Source of the DNA: Riptortus pedestris | Lineage: Eukaryota > Arthropoda > Insecta > Hemiptera > Alydidae | Assembly: GCA_019009955.1 (NCBI GenBank) | Contig: CM032230.1 | Span: 124,703,501 to 124,767,500 of the forward strand | Reading direction: 5' to 3' | Length of the DNA stretch: 64,000 nucleotides | Part shown: positions 33,263 to 43,989 of the stretch, piece after piece | Layout: each line of letters starts with the position of its first letter | How positions within the stretch are numbered: the first letter of the stretch is position 1 | Made by a program: the position numbers and the translations under genes | Notes under the pieces: generated by a model | Seen by the model: the letters and a program-made list of their open reading frames with translations, nothing else | What the model was told of the DNA's origin: nothing | Databases searched by the model: none

Positions 33263-33278
33263 ATCTATCTATATGAAT

Positions 33279-33705
33279 TATTATGGGGACTGGTAAAAAA
33301 CCCCGATAGATTATTCATTGATATCACTCCAGAAGAATATGTTTGCTGCATATTTAGAATATTTGGTTCAATACTTCCATTCAGCTTATTTGCCATTAAC
33401 CAATCAGATAATGGTTTAGTAGCAACAAAGCCATGCTGTTCCAGTTTTTCTGGGTCTGGACCTTTTATAATTATACGGGTATCAGCAGCATAAATAGTAG
33501 ATTTTGTTGGTTTAAGGCAAGCTGGGAGGTCGTTTATATATATTAAAAATAGTAATGTACCTAATATTGAACCTTGCAGAACATCTCATATAATTGTTTG
33601 CCATTCTGATATAATTTTATATCCACTGATATTAACTTCTACTTTCTGTCTACGGTTACAGAGATAAGAGCGAAAAAGTTCATGAGCAATGCCTCTTATT
33701 CCTAA
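33279..33705 (-). pseudogene. LINE reverse transcriptase fragment
   Basis: Translated on the minus strand from 33705 the frame reads ELFRSYLCNRRQKVEVN, then WQTII, a stop (TGA), DVLQGSILGTLLFLIYINDL, PACLKPTKSTIYAADTRIII and SDWLMANKL. These are RT palm motifs of a Jockey/CR1-like non-LTR element. The catalytic YADDT is YAADT, so the active site is lost, and one in-frame TGA stands where GVPQG would be expected. Endonuclease and ends are absent. Fairly well preserved otherwise, so moderately young. Confidence 0.8.
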
Positions 33706-33732
33706 GTCAGTGTCTCAGCCAAAAAGAATTTA

Positions 33733-33775
33733 AAGATTTTGTTGGTTTCAGGTTAGTTGGGAGGTCGATATGGAT
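33733..33775 (-). repeat. Local partial duplication of the RT fragment
   Basis: AGATTTTGTTGGTTTCAGGT with GGGAGGTCGATAT repeats the sequence at about 33509-33551 (AGATTTTGTTGGTTTAAGGC). The encoded DLPTNLKPTKS mirrors DLPACLKPTKS. Confidence 0.7.
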
Positions 33776-34475
33776 CTTTTTTTTTCAGCAGGTCTAACAA
33801 CCAGGTACATTCTGGTAAAACTATGTTATAGACAACCTTGATCGTTCATTATCTCTATGAAAGGGAAGAAAGAACATTGGAGCTCCTCCTATGAGGGTGG
33901 TAGAAGCTGCGTAGAGAATGGGATGCCTATCCAAGATGGAGGTCGTGTTTCAAGATTCCTTGAGTTAATTACTGTGGCCTCCTCTCACATCGGACAGTAC
34001 AATAGCCGTACAGACGGGCCAACACACGCACACGGACGCGTAATGAGTCGCTTTGTTCCAGAGTTGTAGGTCCAGGGGGTCTCCTCATTAGGCCATCTGT
34101 AATCATGTTCCCTTATGTTCCTCCCATGTTCACACCGTGTTCCCGGCCCTCGTTTCATTGTATCCTTTGTGTTCTAATCTCTTGTTCCCCGCTTTATCTA
34201 CTGAATAGAAATCTAGTTTTCATCATCGAGTAGGACGAGAATTCATATGTTCAGTATGTACAAGATAGCCAGAGCCTTTTTTAGGGCCAGTTAACATGTT
34301 CCCTTCTCTGCGTTGCAGGAGTCTGCTGGGTTGAGATGCAACGCAAAATAAACTACCCTTGCGACTTAAGTGTGGTCCTGGAATATTTGGCCTTTCTTTC
34401 GTTCACTCAAAGGGGGAGAAGAGACAAGTGAGTTAAGACGTTAGTTTTAATACACTTGGTAAACATAGTCGTGGT
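33776..34475. other. Unassigned sequence
   Basis: A 70-codon plus-strand frame at 33857 has no recognised domain. Positions 34100-34200 contain loosely repeated ATGTTCCC-type words. No further feature is recognised. Confidence 0.4.
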
Positions 34476-34698
34476 TTTAGCAGATCTCCCTATTGAGGTC
34501 GTACTCATGACGCAATTTTCAAAATATTTCGCCAAAGAAGTTGGCAGAGCTCTTTGTTTACGTTTCAGATGTCGTCCGTCGTTTGTATTCATTCACTTAA
34601 TATTCACGGTGGTGTTGTATTACCGGTATGTAGATCTATCTATTGTTCAACTTCAGGCGGGAAATCTGCTTAGTTTACGCAGCCACTGCGTGACGGAC
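34476..34698 (+). mobile_element. HLN1 short derivative H1 (type C)
   Basis: Both ends present: TTTTAGCAGATCTCCCTATT and GGGAAATCTGCTTAG, CGCAGCCACTGCG, TGACGGAC. The interior is deleted from the 5' block to the type C CACTTAATATTCACGG. Its 3' flank TTTTGATATGGCC is identical to that of the next copy. Confidence 0.8.
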
Positions 34699-34974
34699 TT
34701 TTGATATGGCCAAGCCGTTGATAGACCTGTTTGTTTACATTTGAGACGCTTCGCGCCGGCCGGGCAAAGATTTCTTATTACCGTTTGTATTTCTATTCAC
34801 GGTGGTGTTGTGTTAGCAGTATTTAAGTTTACCTAATATTAATCTTCTCGATAGAAATCTGCTTAGTTTACGCAAACCCTGCGTGACGGATTTTTCCTTA
34901 TTCTGGACCCTATATTTATATATGTTTCTCATAGTTTTATGGCGAGGATCATCATCGTGTTTCGTGGGTTACTT
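34699..34974 (+). repeat. Flank segment P1 (outer HLN1 3' half plus unique flank)
   Basis: Consists of an outer type C 3' half ending CAAACCCTGCGTGACGGAT (34890) and about 84 bp of non-HLN1 flank (TTATTCTGGACCCTATATTT ... ATCATCGTGTTTCGTGGG). The whole segment recurs at 35629-35913. Confidence 0.85.
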
Positions 34975-35095
34975 CGTGGGATTTTCCCTAGGGGAAATCA
35001 GCTATTGAGGTCGTACTCATGACGCGAGTTTCGAAAAATTTCTTCAAATGTCCATCGATCCTACCCAGGAGATGACGAAAATGAGGTCCGTTCAA

Positions 35096-35155
<60 letters not shown>

Positions 35156-35628
35156 CTGTTAACGCTCTAGCGGTCGCAATTTTTGTTTGATCGTTACCAA
35201 ACTAGAAATTTAATCGTTTTATGTAAAAAGGAAGATCAAGTTCGTTAATGGCTGAAATCGGACCAGTGGGAGGGGGGGTTTAGAGGGGGGGATTTTCGGA
35301 AAATTCGAATTATGCGTCGGATCGAAAAATTGTATAGAATCAATCTTATTGCAAATTAAATTTACTATAAATATTGTTCTATACATTTATTCTGTATCTT
35401 GAATATTAACCGAGATATTTGCATTTGTATTCTGCATTGGTCGGCAGGAGTGAGCTGTTTGGTACTTTTCGAAGAGAGCTCTGGCGGCCGTTTTCGTAAC
35501 TATTCGTCCCTCGTGTATAAGTTTAGTGATCCCTTACTACTTACTACACTTGTTATTGGGCAGATTTCTCTATTGTAAAATTTCACGTGGGAAATCTGCT
35601 TAGTCTACACAGCCCCCACGTGACGGAC
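34975..35628 (+). mobile_element. HLN1 near full-length copy H2 (type B)
   Basis: The 5' end lacks AGCAGA but has TTTTCCCTAGGGGAAATCAG. It carries GTCCATCGATCCTACCCAGG, a TA tract at 35100-35150, TTAACGCTCTAGCGGTCGC, a G4-capable run at 35268-35291, the type B half, and the end GGGAAATCTGCTTAG, CAGCCCCCACGTGACGGAC. Confidence 0.85.
35100..35150. repeat. (TA)n core tract of HLN1 H2
   Basis: Pure TA tract at the conserved internal position. Confidence 0.95.
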
Positions 35629-35913
35629 TTTTGATATGGCCAAGCCGTTGATAGACCTGTTTGTTAACATTTGAGTCGCTTCCCGCCGGCAGGGTAAAGA
35701 TTTCTTATTACCGTTTGTATTTATTTGCTTAATATTCACGTTGGTGTTGTGTTAGCAGTATTTAAGTTTATCTATTATTATTCTTCACGAGGGAAATCTG
35801 CTTAGTTTACGCAAACCCTGCGTGACGGATTTTTCCTTATTCTGGACCCTATATTTATATATGTTTCTCATAGTTTTATGGCGAGGATCATCATCGTGTT
35901 TCGTGGCTTACTT
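35629..35913 (+). repeat. Flank segment P2, duplicate of P1
   Basis: Same order and junctions as 34699-34974: TTTTGATATGGCCAAGCCGT, outer type C end CAAACCCTGCGTGACGGAT, unique flank through ATCATCGTGTTTCGTGG. Only scattered differences are seen by eye. Confidence 0.85.
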
Positions 35914-35937
35914 GCCACCTCTTCAGAGGTCACATAC

Positions 35938-36062
35938 GTTATCTTGTTCTACATATGCCACTGGTCTTAATCTATATATGCATCTGATCTTATTCCATAT
36001 ATGCCACTGATTTTATACTATGTATGTCAATGATCATATCCTATAAATGCCACCAACCTTAT
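35938..36062. repeat. Degenerate minisatellite, about 23-24 bp period
   Basis: About five imperfect units of the type ATCTTATTCCATATATGCC with ACTG between them. Confidence 0.7.
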
Positions 36063-36965
36063 TTTTTACCTAAACCATCTTACTGTCCGTTACGGAAACC
36101 ACTTCCAAGCAACCGACAAGTAGCTTTGGCTTTTTTTTTTTTTTAAATGACATAGAAATGGACCGTGACGCCGCGACACAACTGTTAAGAACTCTGAAAC
36201 GCTGGGCGCCCAAGGTAAGGTAGTTTCTGAGAATTTCCTTCTTGAGATAAGTGCCTAGCTGACAGGAGGCGGGTAGGAGGTACCTGTGCAGGTAGACCAA
36301 TTACAGGTAACCACCCCCCCCCCATCACCCCTGGGCCTAAGGTAAATATACTGAGGTAGTCCTTATTTCCTTTTTTCTCATTAGACCTGTCATGGCTTTC
36401 CTGGGAAAAATGTTCATATGGAGTACTGCAAAAGCATTTTTTAAAGTTTGTCTCTCATCTAATGAAAATTGATGCTTATTCAATCCGTTATAGTAAATAT
36501 TCTATTTATACATACTCAAATTCAAGTTTTGGGCGAAATAATTAAGTTTCAGAGTCGAATAGCATCAGGAATATCACCATAGTTTTAAGAACGTCTTTTT
36601 CGTAGGTGTCAGAAATCCTGTCAAGCAGAAGTGTGGGTTGTCATTATTTGGTCAAGAAGGAACTTGCCAATCTATTTATACTCAAACCAGAGAACTTTTA
36701 TATTTGGCTCAAATTATAATAGACTATGGCTTATTTCGAACCATTTATGAAAAAAGATCAGTTCAAAGGCAGGCAGGGGTACTATCAAAAACTAAAGGCC
36801 ATGCTGTTGAAGAAGAATGTTTCATCCACTGTCGAATACTGCTCACAAAAGCCAATATATTGAACTTTAAGATGAATTAATTGAGCAAAAGTGTTTAGTT
36901 GTGCCACCAAAGCCTAGAGTGTTCTAAGGAATAGTTCAATTTACGTCCAGTATATTTTCCCCGAA
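36063..36965. other. Unassigned sequence
   Basis: A T run (36131-36144) and a C run (36314-36323) occur. The 80-codon plus frame at 36638 has no recognised domain. Confidence 0.4.
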
Positions 36966-37026
36966 TGACGCGATTTTCGAATTTTTTTTTCAAATGTCCA
37001 TCGATCGACGAAAATGAGGTCCGTTC

Positions 37027-37063
<37 letters not shown>

Positions 37064-37542
37064 TGTTAACGCTCTAGCGCTCGCAATTTATGTTTGATCG
37101 TTACCAAACTCGAAATTTAATCGTTTTATGCAAAAAGAAAGATCAAGTTCGTTAATGGCTGAAATCGGACCAGTGGGAGGGGGGGGGATTTAGAGGGGGA
37201 GGATTTTCGAAAATTCGAAATATCTCCGTTATTATCCGTCGGATCGAAAAATTGCACAAAATCAATCTTATTGCAGATTAAATGTACTATAAATATTGTT
37301 CTATACATTTATTCTGTATCTTGAATGTTAACCGAGATATTTGCATTTGTATTGTTTGTGTGGTCAGCAGAAGTCGGCTATATTCGGGACTTTTCGCCGA
37401 AAGCTAGTTCGGATGTTTCCATAACTGTTCGTCCCTCGTGAATTGAGATTCCTTACTACTACTGTTATTATTAGGCAGATTTCTCTACTGTAAAACTTCA
37501 CGTGAGAAATCTGCTTACTTTACGCAACCCAGCGTGACGGAC
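36966..37542 (+). mobile_element. HLN1 copy, type B, lacking the first ~60 bp
   Basis: Starts within the 5' block (GAATGACGCGATTTTCGAAT), TA tract 37032-37061, TTAACGCTCTAGCGCTCGC, G-run 37176-37200, core AATATCTCCGTTATTATCCG, type B half, and ends AGAAATCTGCTTACTTTACG, CAACCCAGCGTGACGGAC. Confidence 0.8.
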
Positions 37543-37749
37543 TTTTTTCTGTTGGAAGAAGTTTACATAGTAGATTTCCACCTGGTCTCAAGTTTATCAA
37601 GAATTTCTTGAATAGAAAGTAAAATCTTAATTTGTGCCGTCATCAAACTATGTATTTCCATTCATATCGAATTGAGTCCATCGGAAACAAAATAATAAAA
37701 CGTTTAATAAGACATTGCCTTATTCTTAAAGTGTGATAACTAAATGTAT

Positions 37750-38052
37750 ACAAGATTTACTGAAAATTAAAACAAACAAATATCTCGGTTTGTAATCAGG
37801 ATAGACAACCAATGTACATAACAACATTTACAGGAAGTTAAATTTACAATAAGATTGGTCATATACAATTTTTCGATCCGACTCAAATAACGGAGATATT
37901 TTGAATTTTCGAAATTCCCGTCTTTTAAACGCAACACTGATCCTATTTCAGCCGTGATCTTTAATTTTACATAAAACGTCTAAATACAGAGTTCAGTAAC
38001 AATCAAACGAAAATTGCGACCGTTAGAGCGTTAAATGACAAATACATACATG

Positions 38053-38104
<52 letters not shown>

Positions 38105-38208
38105 GTTTTGGATGGATCTGATGTCTCAAAACAGAAATTTGAGAAAATTTTTCGAAAGTAGCGCAATGAGAAGAACATCAATACCTGATTTCCATATGGG
38201 AAATGTGT
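37750..38208 (-). mobile_element. HLN1 copy lacking its 3' terminus
   Basis: Minus strand: AAATATCTCGGTTTGTAATC, ACAATTTTTCGATCCGACTC, AAAATTGCGACCGTTAGAGC, ACATACATGCATACATACAT leading into a TA tract (38062-38098). The decayed 5' end is CTGATTTCCATATGGGAAAT at 38208. Confidence 0.7.
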
Positions 38209-38553
38209 AAATAATTTCTTGCTAACTCGCATACATATGGCGGTCCATGGTGGTTAATAGTTGTATTATTTTCAACTGAATTAGCATCTTGATTGGCTTT
38301 CGTTTGAATAACAGTATTTTATATGCATACCACGGCTGCGCTTTGTCGGTGTATTCGGAAAAAGGTAATTCCACAGATTCCAGTAAACTGATTGAAAGAG
38401 TTCACAAGGTCATGGAGTGTTTTTCTCGTGAATTCTACAAGATTATTACAGTCATCAAGAGTATTCTCCAGAGACCAAATTTATTAGAAGCCCATCCCCC
38501 TGTAAAATCCATTGGGAGACAATGGAAATTTACACTTGAATAAATTATTAATA
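38209..38553. other. Unassigned stretch with an 84-codon plus-strand frame
   Basis: The frame 38289-38543 (including KLIERVHKVMECFSREFYKI) sits between two HLN1 copies and ends normally. I recognise no domain. It could be an exon or transposon remnant, or chance. Confidence 0.3.
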
Positions 38554-39243
38554 GTCCGTCACGCAGGGGCTGCGTTGATGAAGCATATTTCCGACGTGCG
38601 TCACGAATTTGTATTTATATCAAAACTTAAAAGCTCAATGAGAACAATATTTGGTATTTAGGCTTCAAATAAAGTTTTTCATAATAAAACTGCTTATTGT
38701 TAATTTGACTCGAGTAGGAGTAGAACTAAAATACATAAAAATATCTCGGTTAATAATCCAGATACTGAAAAAACGTGTATAATAACATTAATAGAGCATT
38801 CCATTTGTAATAAGATTGATTCTATAATTCTTTCAATCCGAAGAATATATTAAGAATCCGAAGAGATATTAAGAATTTTTGAAATTTCACCATCTGAACC
38901 CCTCCCATTGGTCGGACTTCACCCATTAACGAACTTGATCTTTAGTTTTACGTAGTGGCACAGGTAGGTCCTGTGAGTTAAAGCGTTAGGCTTCATCTCT
39001 CATGGCAAACCTAAAGTTGTGATTTCGATCTCCGCCTGGACAATAGGAATTTATTTACTGATGAACTCATCAAATAAAATCCCTAGTCCTACCCTGGATA
39101 GAATAGGGTGGGAACCTATAGATAACCTGTCCCAATTAACCTTAGTAGCAAAAAGTGGACGTTATTAAATAATAACAAATAGTATTACATAAAACGTTTA
39201 AATATCGAGTTTGATAACGATAAAACAAAAATTGCAACAGGTA
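38554..39243 (-). mobile_element. HLN1 copy, type A, interrupted by a SINE
   Basis: 3' end GTCCGTCACGCAGGGGCTGC, then TGAGAACAATATTTGGTATT, ATATCTCGGTTAATAATCC, GAACTTGATCTTTAGTTTTAC. It is interrupted at 38952-39179 by a SINE and resumes ATAAAACGTTTAAATATCGA, AAAATTGCAACAGGTAGAG. The 5' third is missing. Confidence 0.8.
38952..39179 (+). mobile_element. tRNA-derived SINE inserted in HLN1
   Basis: Head CACAGGTAGGTCCTGTGAGT with TTAAAGCGTTAGGCTTCATC; decayed B-box region; body GATGAACTCATCAAATAAAA, CCTACCCTGGATAGAATAG, AACCTGTCCCAATTAACC; 3' AAAAGTGGACGTTATTAAAT. Imperfect target duplication TAGTTTTAC (38943-38951) / TAGTATTAC (39180-39188). Confidence 0.8.
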
Positions 39244-39354
39244 GAGTTTTTTAACGTTGAATACCGTATTCGTTACTCTAAACACAATTTGTTCTTTACA
39301 TTTTAAAACTAATACCAATGAAGATATTAATGAATTTTTATTTCTACGTCGGTT

Positions 39355-39575
39355 CAGCCCCCTCCCCCGCTTAGATGTACTTAGGGATACTTGACTCTCA
39401 AATATAAAAATCCATAGTAATCCCTCTAGCCGTTTTTGAGTTATTGAGAAACAAACGGGTGGACAACACAGATAGACACTATTTTTAATTTTAAAGTCAT
39501 TATTCTTAGAATGTTCTGAAAAGCAAAATAACATCCGCGCCGAATTTAAATAGAAAATCAGACAAACCTTAGAGT
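39355..39575 (+). repeat. Repeat family C, copy 1
   Basis: Shared with 56420-56665: GACTCTCAAATATAAAAATC, CGTTTTTGAGTTATTGAGAA, GTGGACA, then AGAATTTAAATRGAAAATMAGACAA-type sequence. The phrase GAGTTAYNGAGAAA...GGACAGAC resembles untranslated regions of LINEs, but there is no coding evidence. Confidence 0.6.
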
Positions 39576-41151
39576 TTTATTGGTATTGGACATCTACTGG
39601 CAGTCACACTATTTTATTTAGAGAGTTCATCATACAAAAAATTACCCCAATCACAAATCTATTTTTAACCTTATGACAAACGTGAGCATTCAAAACCATA
39701 AAGAACTCTTTCATAAATAAAACGTATACACATAAATAAATTAAGAAAACAACTGATTTTTAAGTATTATGGTGAAAATACAGAGCCAATATGGCCAAAA
39801 ATATGGCCCAAAATACCATGATAAATTAAAAATATGTTTATATTAAAAAAAATGGTTTGAATTGGCCAATACAGGTTTTTTTATGTTATGAGTATCAATC
39901 CATAATGTATTTATACTTCCTAGCTGTAGCCTAATTTCATTTAATAAGCAATGATAAAATTGACTGAATTTGTCTTGTCCCCAAACTAATTTGTCACATA
40001 GTGTAAATTTTGGAGAATAGTCTGGAAGACAGAAATGATTGAAATAGTCAATTATCGACTAGGTGGTAATTTATTTCAAACAATCTGGCACCTGCCATTG
40101 AGAATTCAAACGCTTTTCTGTGATATAACTTTTTTTTTTCTCTACTATGAGCAATTCTTTACCCAATTATTTGATATCAGTTAATTATTTGGTAAGACAA
40201 TTAAATAAAACTCCTCTTTACCTTATAATATATTATATTTTGATCTACTTGTTATTAACATGTGTCTTTTGCTATCGGACGAGGAGTGGTGGTATATTGT
40301 CTACGTAACACTTTGGAAAAAATATAATAAATAAATGTTAAGCTGAAGAAGAGTTTTATTAACTATCCCTTCCAACAAATTATAAAAATATTTAAAAATA
40401 TTTTTTTAAACATTGTAAAAAATAGGAAAGACCACTGAGACTTATTATTTTTTTTTAGGCAAAATGCTGCAATTTGCTGAGGAACAGAGGGTAACGTCGG
40501 CACATTTAGACGGCAGACAAAGAGCCCAAGGTAGCGCAAACAAAATTATAGAAAATTACTCGGTCCTTTATCGCTAACGCAGTAAAGGACGCATTAAATA
40601 TAATTTTAAAATTACTAGCTAGCCTCAGAGCGTCCCGGCCGTGGTTGAAAGCGAGGGGCCAACCATATTACAGGATAATTGGGGTTGGAACCCCGAAAAT
40701 CCTGGCCTCAGCCATACCTTGATGGGCCTATCTTATTATAATAATATTGGAAGGCATTAAGGGATCTGGTCACTCAGGGGTCTTTTATTTTAGGATCTCT
40801 TGTCGGGCCTTAGTACAGATTAGTAACCTTGCTTCCACTTGCTTTCTTAAATCTATTAACCTCCCTTTTATTGTACTTTCGTTTACAAGAGAGAAGCGGT
40901 GCAGTCCAATCACTATAAGTGGACACTTCCACGAGTAAATTTAAAAAACTTTTATTTCCATTTTTCCCGGCATCTTGCACACAATTTCTCACTGCTTTCC
41001 AGTCTATAAAGCGAATATTCCAATGTAATATTGAGAGATGTGAAAACCATTTTCGAGGGGGTACACTGAAGAAATATTTCTATTTCCATTAACCCAGCGC
41101 TAATTAGATTTTCTTATCATGCTGTGTGTTCCATTTCTCTTTATATTGGTA
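39576..41151. other. Unassigned sequence
   Basis: AT-rich to 40440, then more complex. GTCCTTTA (40563-40570) and TAAAGGAC (40583-40590) form a perfect 8-bp inverted repeat. GGGGTTGGAACCCC lies near 40680. No gene is recognised. Confidence 0.45.
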
Positions 41152-42945
41152 ACTAGCTCAGATACCCGGCTTCGCCCGGGAATTGATTTGAGGCTGAATG
41201 GTGATGGTATTTTTTTAGAAAGGCTTTAATTTGCACAATATTTTGACATTTACCCGTCCCAGTGTTTAGGGTTAATTCCCGTTGTTGGCATTTGTTAATA
41301 ATAAAATTAATTTTTTATGTAAGTCTTCACTGTCCTCCAAATTGTCATATTTCCCGTAGACAAATAGACAATGAAATATCGCGAATTTTTATTTCAGGCC
41401 TCCCTTTTAACCCCCACTCCCGTTCTAAACTAAACATTTTAATACAGCTTATAATCATGGAAGAATTAATGCTAATTGACATACTGAGTTTTTTTAAGTT
41501 CGGTTTACTCCTACTCGTTATCGCTCAATGGGGGGAAATCGTTGACTCCCCCCGTTTTTTAGTTTATAGTGTATATCTTGTTTATACTTTGGAGTGGGGG
41601 GATAAAAGACAAAAAGTGAAATATGACAAAAGTTACTCTAAATAACAAAATAAACAACTTTTGTTATGTTCATATTTGCGAAAATGCAATAAGAAACGAA
41701 ATATCGCTATTTTTAAATTCAGCCCTTCCTTATAACCCCCACTTGGCCTGCCCGTCCCTAGAATGTTAGTAATGGCTTTATTATAAGGAAAGGGCCTTAG
41801 TGCTAATTCACATACCGGGGGGGGGTTCGGTTTGAGTCCTTTTAGGTGCCAAAGAAAATTGTGGACTACCCCTATAGTTTTTTTTAGCGTATAACTCAAT
41901 TTATACTTCCGTATAACGGCAAAAGTGTATATAACAAAAGTTAACTGTAAATAACAAAATAAACAACTTTATTTTAAAGGCAAATTTGCTGAATAAGCAA
42001 TAGGAAACGAAATATCCGCTATTTTTTAATTTCAGGCCTCACATATAACCCCCCACTCCTGCCCGTCCCTAGAAATGGTAGTAATGGCTTAATTAAAAGG
42101 AAGCGTTAGTGCTAATTCACATACCGAGTTTGGTTTAGTTCGGTTTTTGAGTCTTTTTGTGTCAAATAAAATTGTTCACTTCCGCTATAGGTTTAGTGAA
42201 GTATATCTCGTTTTATAATTCGGTATACCAAAAAAGTGTATATAACAAAAGTTACTCTAAATAACAAAATAAACAACTTTTGTTATGTTTTAAATTTGCC
42301 GAAAATACCAATAAAAACGATAATATAGATTATTTTTAATTTCAGGCATTCCCTTATAACCCCCACTCCTGCCCGTTTTCCTAGAAATGTGGTGTAGCTT
42401 GTATTATAAAGGAAAGCGTTAGTGCTAATACACATACCGAGTTTTTATTTATTTTCGGTTGGGTCTTTTGTCCCAAATAAACATGTTCACTACCCGCTGT
42501 AGGTTTTAGTTTTTAGCGTATAACTCGTTTATAAATCGGTATATGAAAAAAGTGTATATAATAAAAGTTTTACTCGAAATAACAAAATAAACAACTTTTG
42601 TTATGTTCATATTTGACGAAAAACCAATAGGAAACGAAATATAGCAATTTTTAATTTCAGGCCCTCCCTTATAACCCCCACTGCTGTTCATCACAGAGAA
42701 TTTTAATATAGCCTAAAGTGCATAAATTCACTAAGTTTGGTTAGAAACTAATATACATACCAAGTTGTTCATAAAATTCGGTTCAGCCGTTTAGGTTGTT
42801 GCGTGAAAAGGTTAACAAACAAACAAACAAACAAACATACACGAAAGAAACAATATGCAGATATGGTGTCTATGACATGTGAAACGAAAAGTTATCGTGA
42901 AATTTCGCGAAAAAAATCAATGTACAGACAGAGGTTACAATTTTA
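41152..42945 (-). mobile_element. HLT2 Helitron-like copy with about five internal repeats
   Basis: The minus-strand 3' end is seen on the plus strand at 41152 as ACTAGCTCAGATACCCGGCT plus TCGCCCGGG, giving the CCCGG-GCGAAG-CCGGG hairpin and CTAG|T end. The 5' end at 42945 is ATTGTAACCTCTGTCTGTAC. Between them, a unit of about 300-330 bp is repeated about five times, marked by CCCCCACTCC near 41410, 41737, 42052, 42362 and 42674. Each unit also has a TAACAAAATAAACAACTTTT block. A (CAAA)n run near 42816-42835 matches the (GTTT)n of the 0.5-kb copy. Confidence 0.65.
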
Positions 42946-42957
42946 TATATATATAGA

Positions 42958-43237
42958 TGTTTTCCATGAAAATAACTTTTAGTGGCTATGAACACTTAAG
43001 TTCATAATCGTTAAGGGCTTAAATTTGGCTAAATAGGGGAGAAAGTTTAACGAGGTTTGGTGAATTAAAAAATTCAAAATATCTCCGTTATTAGTCGTAT
43101 CGAAAAATGTTTTAGAATCATTCTTGTTAAACTATTCATGCTCAACAATATTCAGCGAGTTGCTCAACTATTTTTAAACAGAGCATCAGTGGTCCCTCAT
43201 TTATATTCATCTGATTTTAACTTAGAAGTAGAAAAAA
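42958..43237 (+). mobile_element. Outer HLN1 element (type D), left part
   Basis: Type D internal sequence: TAATCGTTAAGGGCTTAAAT, AAAATATCTCCGTTATTAGTC, GATTTTAACTTAGAAGTAG, ending in an A run where an oppositely oriented HLN1 inserted. Confidence 0.7.
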
Positions 43238-43881
43238 GTCCGTCACGCAGGGGCTGCGTAAACTAAGCAGATTTACCACGTGAACTTTCACAATAGAGAA
43301 ATCTGCACAATAACAACTGTAGTAGGAAGGGATGTCTAAACCTATTCACGAGGGACGAATAGTAACGGAAACGGCCGCCAGAGCTCTAGGCGGAAAGTCC
43401 GGAACAGCAGAGTCCTGCCGCCAACACACACAATACAAATGCAAATATCTCGGTTAATACTCGAGATAGAGAATAAATGTATAAAATAATATTTATAGTA
43501 AAAATAATTTTCAATAAGATTGATTCTATACAATGTTTCGATCCGACGCATAATAACGGAGATATTTTGAATTTTCAAAAAGTCCCCCTCTAAACCCCCA
43601 ATCCCACTGGTCCGATTTCAGCCATTAACGAACTTGATATTCCTTTTTACATAAAACGATTAAATTCCGAGTTTGGTAACGATCAAACAAAAATTGCGAC
43701 CGCTAGAGCATTAACAGACAAATATGTCTATCTATATATACATATATATATAAAATTTTGAGCGGACCTCATTTTCGGCATCTCCTGGGTAGGATCGATG
43801 GACATTTGAAGACATTTTTCGAAACTCGCGTCATGAGTACGACCTCAATAGCTGATTTCTCTTAAGGGAAATATGCTAAAA
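43238..43881 (-). mobile_element. HLN1 full-length copy, type B, nested
   Basis: 3' end GTCCGTCACGCAGGGGCTGC at 43238; type B half (ACTATTCGTCCCTCG on its own strand); core; C-run; AAAATTGCGACCGCTAGAGC; interrupted TA/TCTA tract 43727-43755; GGACCTCATTTTCGGCATC. The 5' end is CTCTTAAGGGAAATATGC at 43881. Confidence 0.85.
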
Positions 43882-43963
43882 TATGTGGTAAGAAGAGATC
43901 AGTATTGTGCCATACCATCACGTGGAAAATCATCTTAGTTTACGCAGCTCCTGTGTGGTGGGC
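43882..43963 (+). mobile_element. Outer HLN1 element (type D), right end
   Basis: TATGTGGTAAGAAGAGATCA, TGCCATACCATCACGTGG, AAAATCATCTTAGTTTACG, CAGCTCCTGTG: the type D terminus of the element begun at 42958. Confidence 0.75.
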
Positions 43964-43989
43964 TTTTAGCGCATTTTCCTTAAGAGAAT

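Noticed and set aside
39142..39534. 130-codon minus-strand frame
   Set aside because: Covers a SINE tail, an HLN1 fragment and repeat family C; no domain and no consistent origin.
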